This document shows, piece after piece, positions 48,014-49,136 of a DNA stretch of 49,136 bases. A model generated the notes under the pieces. It had not been told where the DNA came from, searched no databases, and saw nothing but the letters and a program-made list of their open reading frames with translations. The stretch spans positions 1-49,136 of the forward strand of contig JALSOA010000040.1 in assembly GCA_026986725.1 (NCBI GenBank). The letters are read 5' to 3'. Position 1 is the stretch's first letter; each line of letters begins with the position of its first letter. This stretch comes from Acidobacteriota bacterium. Its GTDB lineage: Bacteria > Acidobacteriota > Holophagae > Thermotomaculales > Thermotomaculaceae. The position numbers and the translations under genes were made by a program.

Positions 48014-49069
48014 ATGAGATATTTTTCACAAAAAGAGATCGAGGAGATGTTATCTTTACCTGTCCCGACGGCTGAAAGTATTTTTGATATTGCTAAAAAG
48101 ATAAAAGAAAAGGTGTTTGGCTCTTCTGTTTATTTAAGGGCTATAGTTGAGGTTTCAAATATTTGTGACAAAAATTGCTTTTATTGTGGGATTAGAAGGG
48201 GGAATAAAAGGATAAAGCGTTATAGGATTACCGTTGAAGAGATAATAAAGTGTGTTGAGTTTGCTGTTGAAAAGGGGATTTATTCTGTTGTTTTACAGGG
48301 TGGTGAAGTCAGGTCAGAAGATTTTGTTTTTTTTGTTGAAGACACAGTAAAGAGGATAAAAAAAAGGTTCCCTTTTGTGGCCCTCACCCTTTCGTTTGGT
48401 GAACAGGATCTGGATGTTTACAAAAGATGGTTTTACGCCGGGGCTGAGAGATATCTATTAAGGATTGAAACATCTGACAGTACCCTGTACAGAAAGTTGC
48501 ATCCTTATGATCACTCTTTTTCAGACAGAATAAACTGCCTTTATGCTTTAAAGAAGATAGGATATCAGACCGGAACTGGAATTCTTATTGGTGTGCCCTT
48601 TCAAACCATTTCCCACCTTGCTAATGATATTCTTTTTTTTAAAAACTCTGGGATGGACATGATAGGTATGGGACCCTATATTCTTCACCCTGATACCCCC
48701 TTCGGGAAGACTTACAAAGAGTATTTTGAAAAAGGGAAAGATTTTATTGGCTTTAATTCATTGAAAGTTATGGCGGTAACAAGGATTGTTCTTAAAAACA
48801 TCAACATTGCCTCAACCACTGCACTTGATGCTTTGATGGAGGATGGAAGGGTGAAGGGCTTACTTGCCGGGGCAAATGTGATAATGCCTGATATTACACC
48901 TTTGAATGTAAAAAAAGACTATGTTCTCTATCAGAATAAACCGGATTTACACCGACCTGTTGAGGATTCATTAAAGTCTGTTTTCAAAATAATTAGGCAG
49001 GCAGGTTTTTCTCCTGCTTTAAATGATGTTGGCACTTCACCTTACTTTTTAAAAAGGTCAAATACTTAA
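48014..49069 (+). CDS. hydE: [FeFe]-hydrogenase maturase HydE (radical SAM)
   Basis: 351-residue radical SAM enzyme for assembly of the hydrogenase H-cluster, the normal length. The cluster motif is CDKNCFYC (Cys51, Cys55, Cys58). RRGNKRIKRYRIT, VVLQGGE, AGAERYLLRIETSD, GIGPxxPHPDTP-like MGMGPYILHPDTPFG and LAGANVIMPDITP match HydE closely. The C-terminal cysteines that bind an auxiliary cluster in some HydE proteins are absent. ATG 48014 has GAGG seven bases upstream; the longer ORF starts inside the terminator. It implies that the organism makes an [FeFe]-hydrogenase. Confidence 0.92.
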   Translation: MRYFSQKEIEEMLSLPVPTAESIFDIAKKIKEKVFGSSVYLRAIVEVSNICDKNCFYCGIRRGNKRIKRYRITVEEIIKCVEFAVEKGIYSVVLQGGEVRSEDFVFFVEDTVKRIKKRFPFVALTLSFGEQDLDVYKRWFYAGAERYLLRIETSDSTLYRKLHPYDHSFSDRINCLYALKKIGYQTGTGILIGVPFQTISHLANDILFFKNSGMDMIGMGPYILHPDTPFGKTYKEYFEKGKDFIGFNSLKVMAVTRIVLKNINIASTTALDALMEDGRVKGLLAGANVIMPDITPLNVKKDYVLYQNKPDLHRPVEDSLKSVFKIIRQAGFSPALNDVGTSPYFLKRSNT

Positions 49070-49094
49070 TGTTGTTTAATTAACCTTCTCTTTT

Positions 49095-49103
49095 TGATAA
49101 AAT
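49095..49103 (+). promoter_or_regulatory. Extended -10 promoter of the next gene
   Basis: TGATAAAAT, the same box as before hrcA, in an identical TTTTGATAAAATAAA context. It lies 27 bases before a possible TTG start. Confidence 0.4.
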
Positions 49104-49130
49104 AAACTAACAGGGTTTTTGGAGGTTAAA

Positions 49131-49136
49131 TTGAAT
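49131..49136 (+). CDS. Start of an unknown gene (two codons only)
   Basis: GGAGG at 49121-49125 is followed five bases later by TTG AAT at the window edge. This looks like a start codon, but the product cannot be identified. The location after hydE makes another hydrogenase maturation gene possible. Confidence 0.3.

Overview
The window looks like chromosomal DNA from an AT-rich, Gram-negative-type, probably anaerobic and thermophilic bacterium. The evidence is an Oar-like TonB-dependent receptor, tandem SurA/parvulin chaperones, type IV pilins with a sigma-54-type promoter, an [FeFe]-hydrogenase maturase (HydE), heavy use of AGA/AGG for arginine, and Lys/Glu-rich proteins. The receptor type and gene mix resemble Acidobacteriota (Holophagae/Thermotomaculum-like), but that is an inference from gene content. 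No CRISPR array, insertion sequence or prophage was recognised.

Layout. 1-5.4 kb: a 5'-truncated FadN-type beta-oxidation enzyme ending at a terminator, a 110-bp element bounded by inverted repeats, a thioesterase / endonuclease IV pair, and an ECF sigma / anti-sigma / bactofilin-like membrane protein operon. 5.6-14.9 kb: hrcA-grpE-dnaK-dnaJ, then a degenerate NrdD-like protein whose glycyl-radical glycine is replaced by serine, then the TonB-dependent receptor, all closely spaced and ending at a terminator. 15.0-16.4 kb: phosphomannomutase/phosphoglucomutase. 16.4-23.4 kb: three paralogous membrane GT-C/TPR proteins (TMTC-like, probable O-glycosyltransferases) beside three pilin genes. The first pilin has a -24/-12 promoter, and the second has ATA where its start codon is expected. 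23.4-26.5 kb: a minus-strand operon of MerR regulator, small kinase, short LutC and LutB-LutA fusion. 26.6-33.0 kb: surface-glycan genes (WsaF-like transferase, CDP-glycerol transferase family, flippase, asparagine synthetase, LicC-like cytidylyltransferase). 33.0-38.6 kb: DAHP synthase, HhH-GPD glycosylase, three SurA/parvulin proteins, S4 protein and YhaM-like nuclease. 38.9-45.7 kb: queH, then a minus-strand set of patatin, RNase G and a radical SAM/DUF2344 fusion, plus a DnaG-like protein with lost TOPRIM acidic residues. 45.8-49.1 kb: cyclopropane fatty acid synthase, tRNA-Lys and tRNA-Glu, an orphan pseudopilin, hydE, and the first bases of another gene.

How they fit. Much of the window serves the cell envelope: pilins and likely pilin glycosylation, glycan export, and outer-membrane protein folding. 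Many genes are coupled by ATGA overlaps. All four convergent protein-gene pairs have their stop codons overlapping or one base apart. The strongest candidates for something new are the catalytically disabled NrdD-like protein in the heat-shock operon, the disabled primase-like protein, and the pilin/TMTC-like locus with calcium-loop pilins and an ATA-start pilin.
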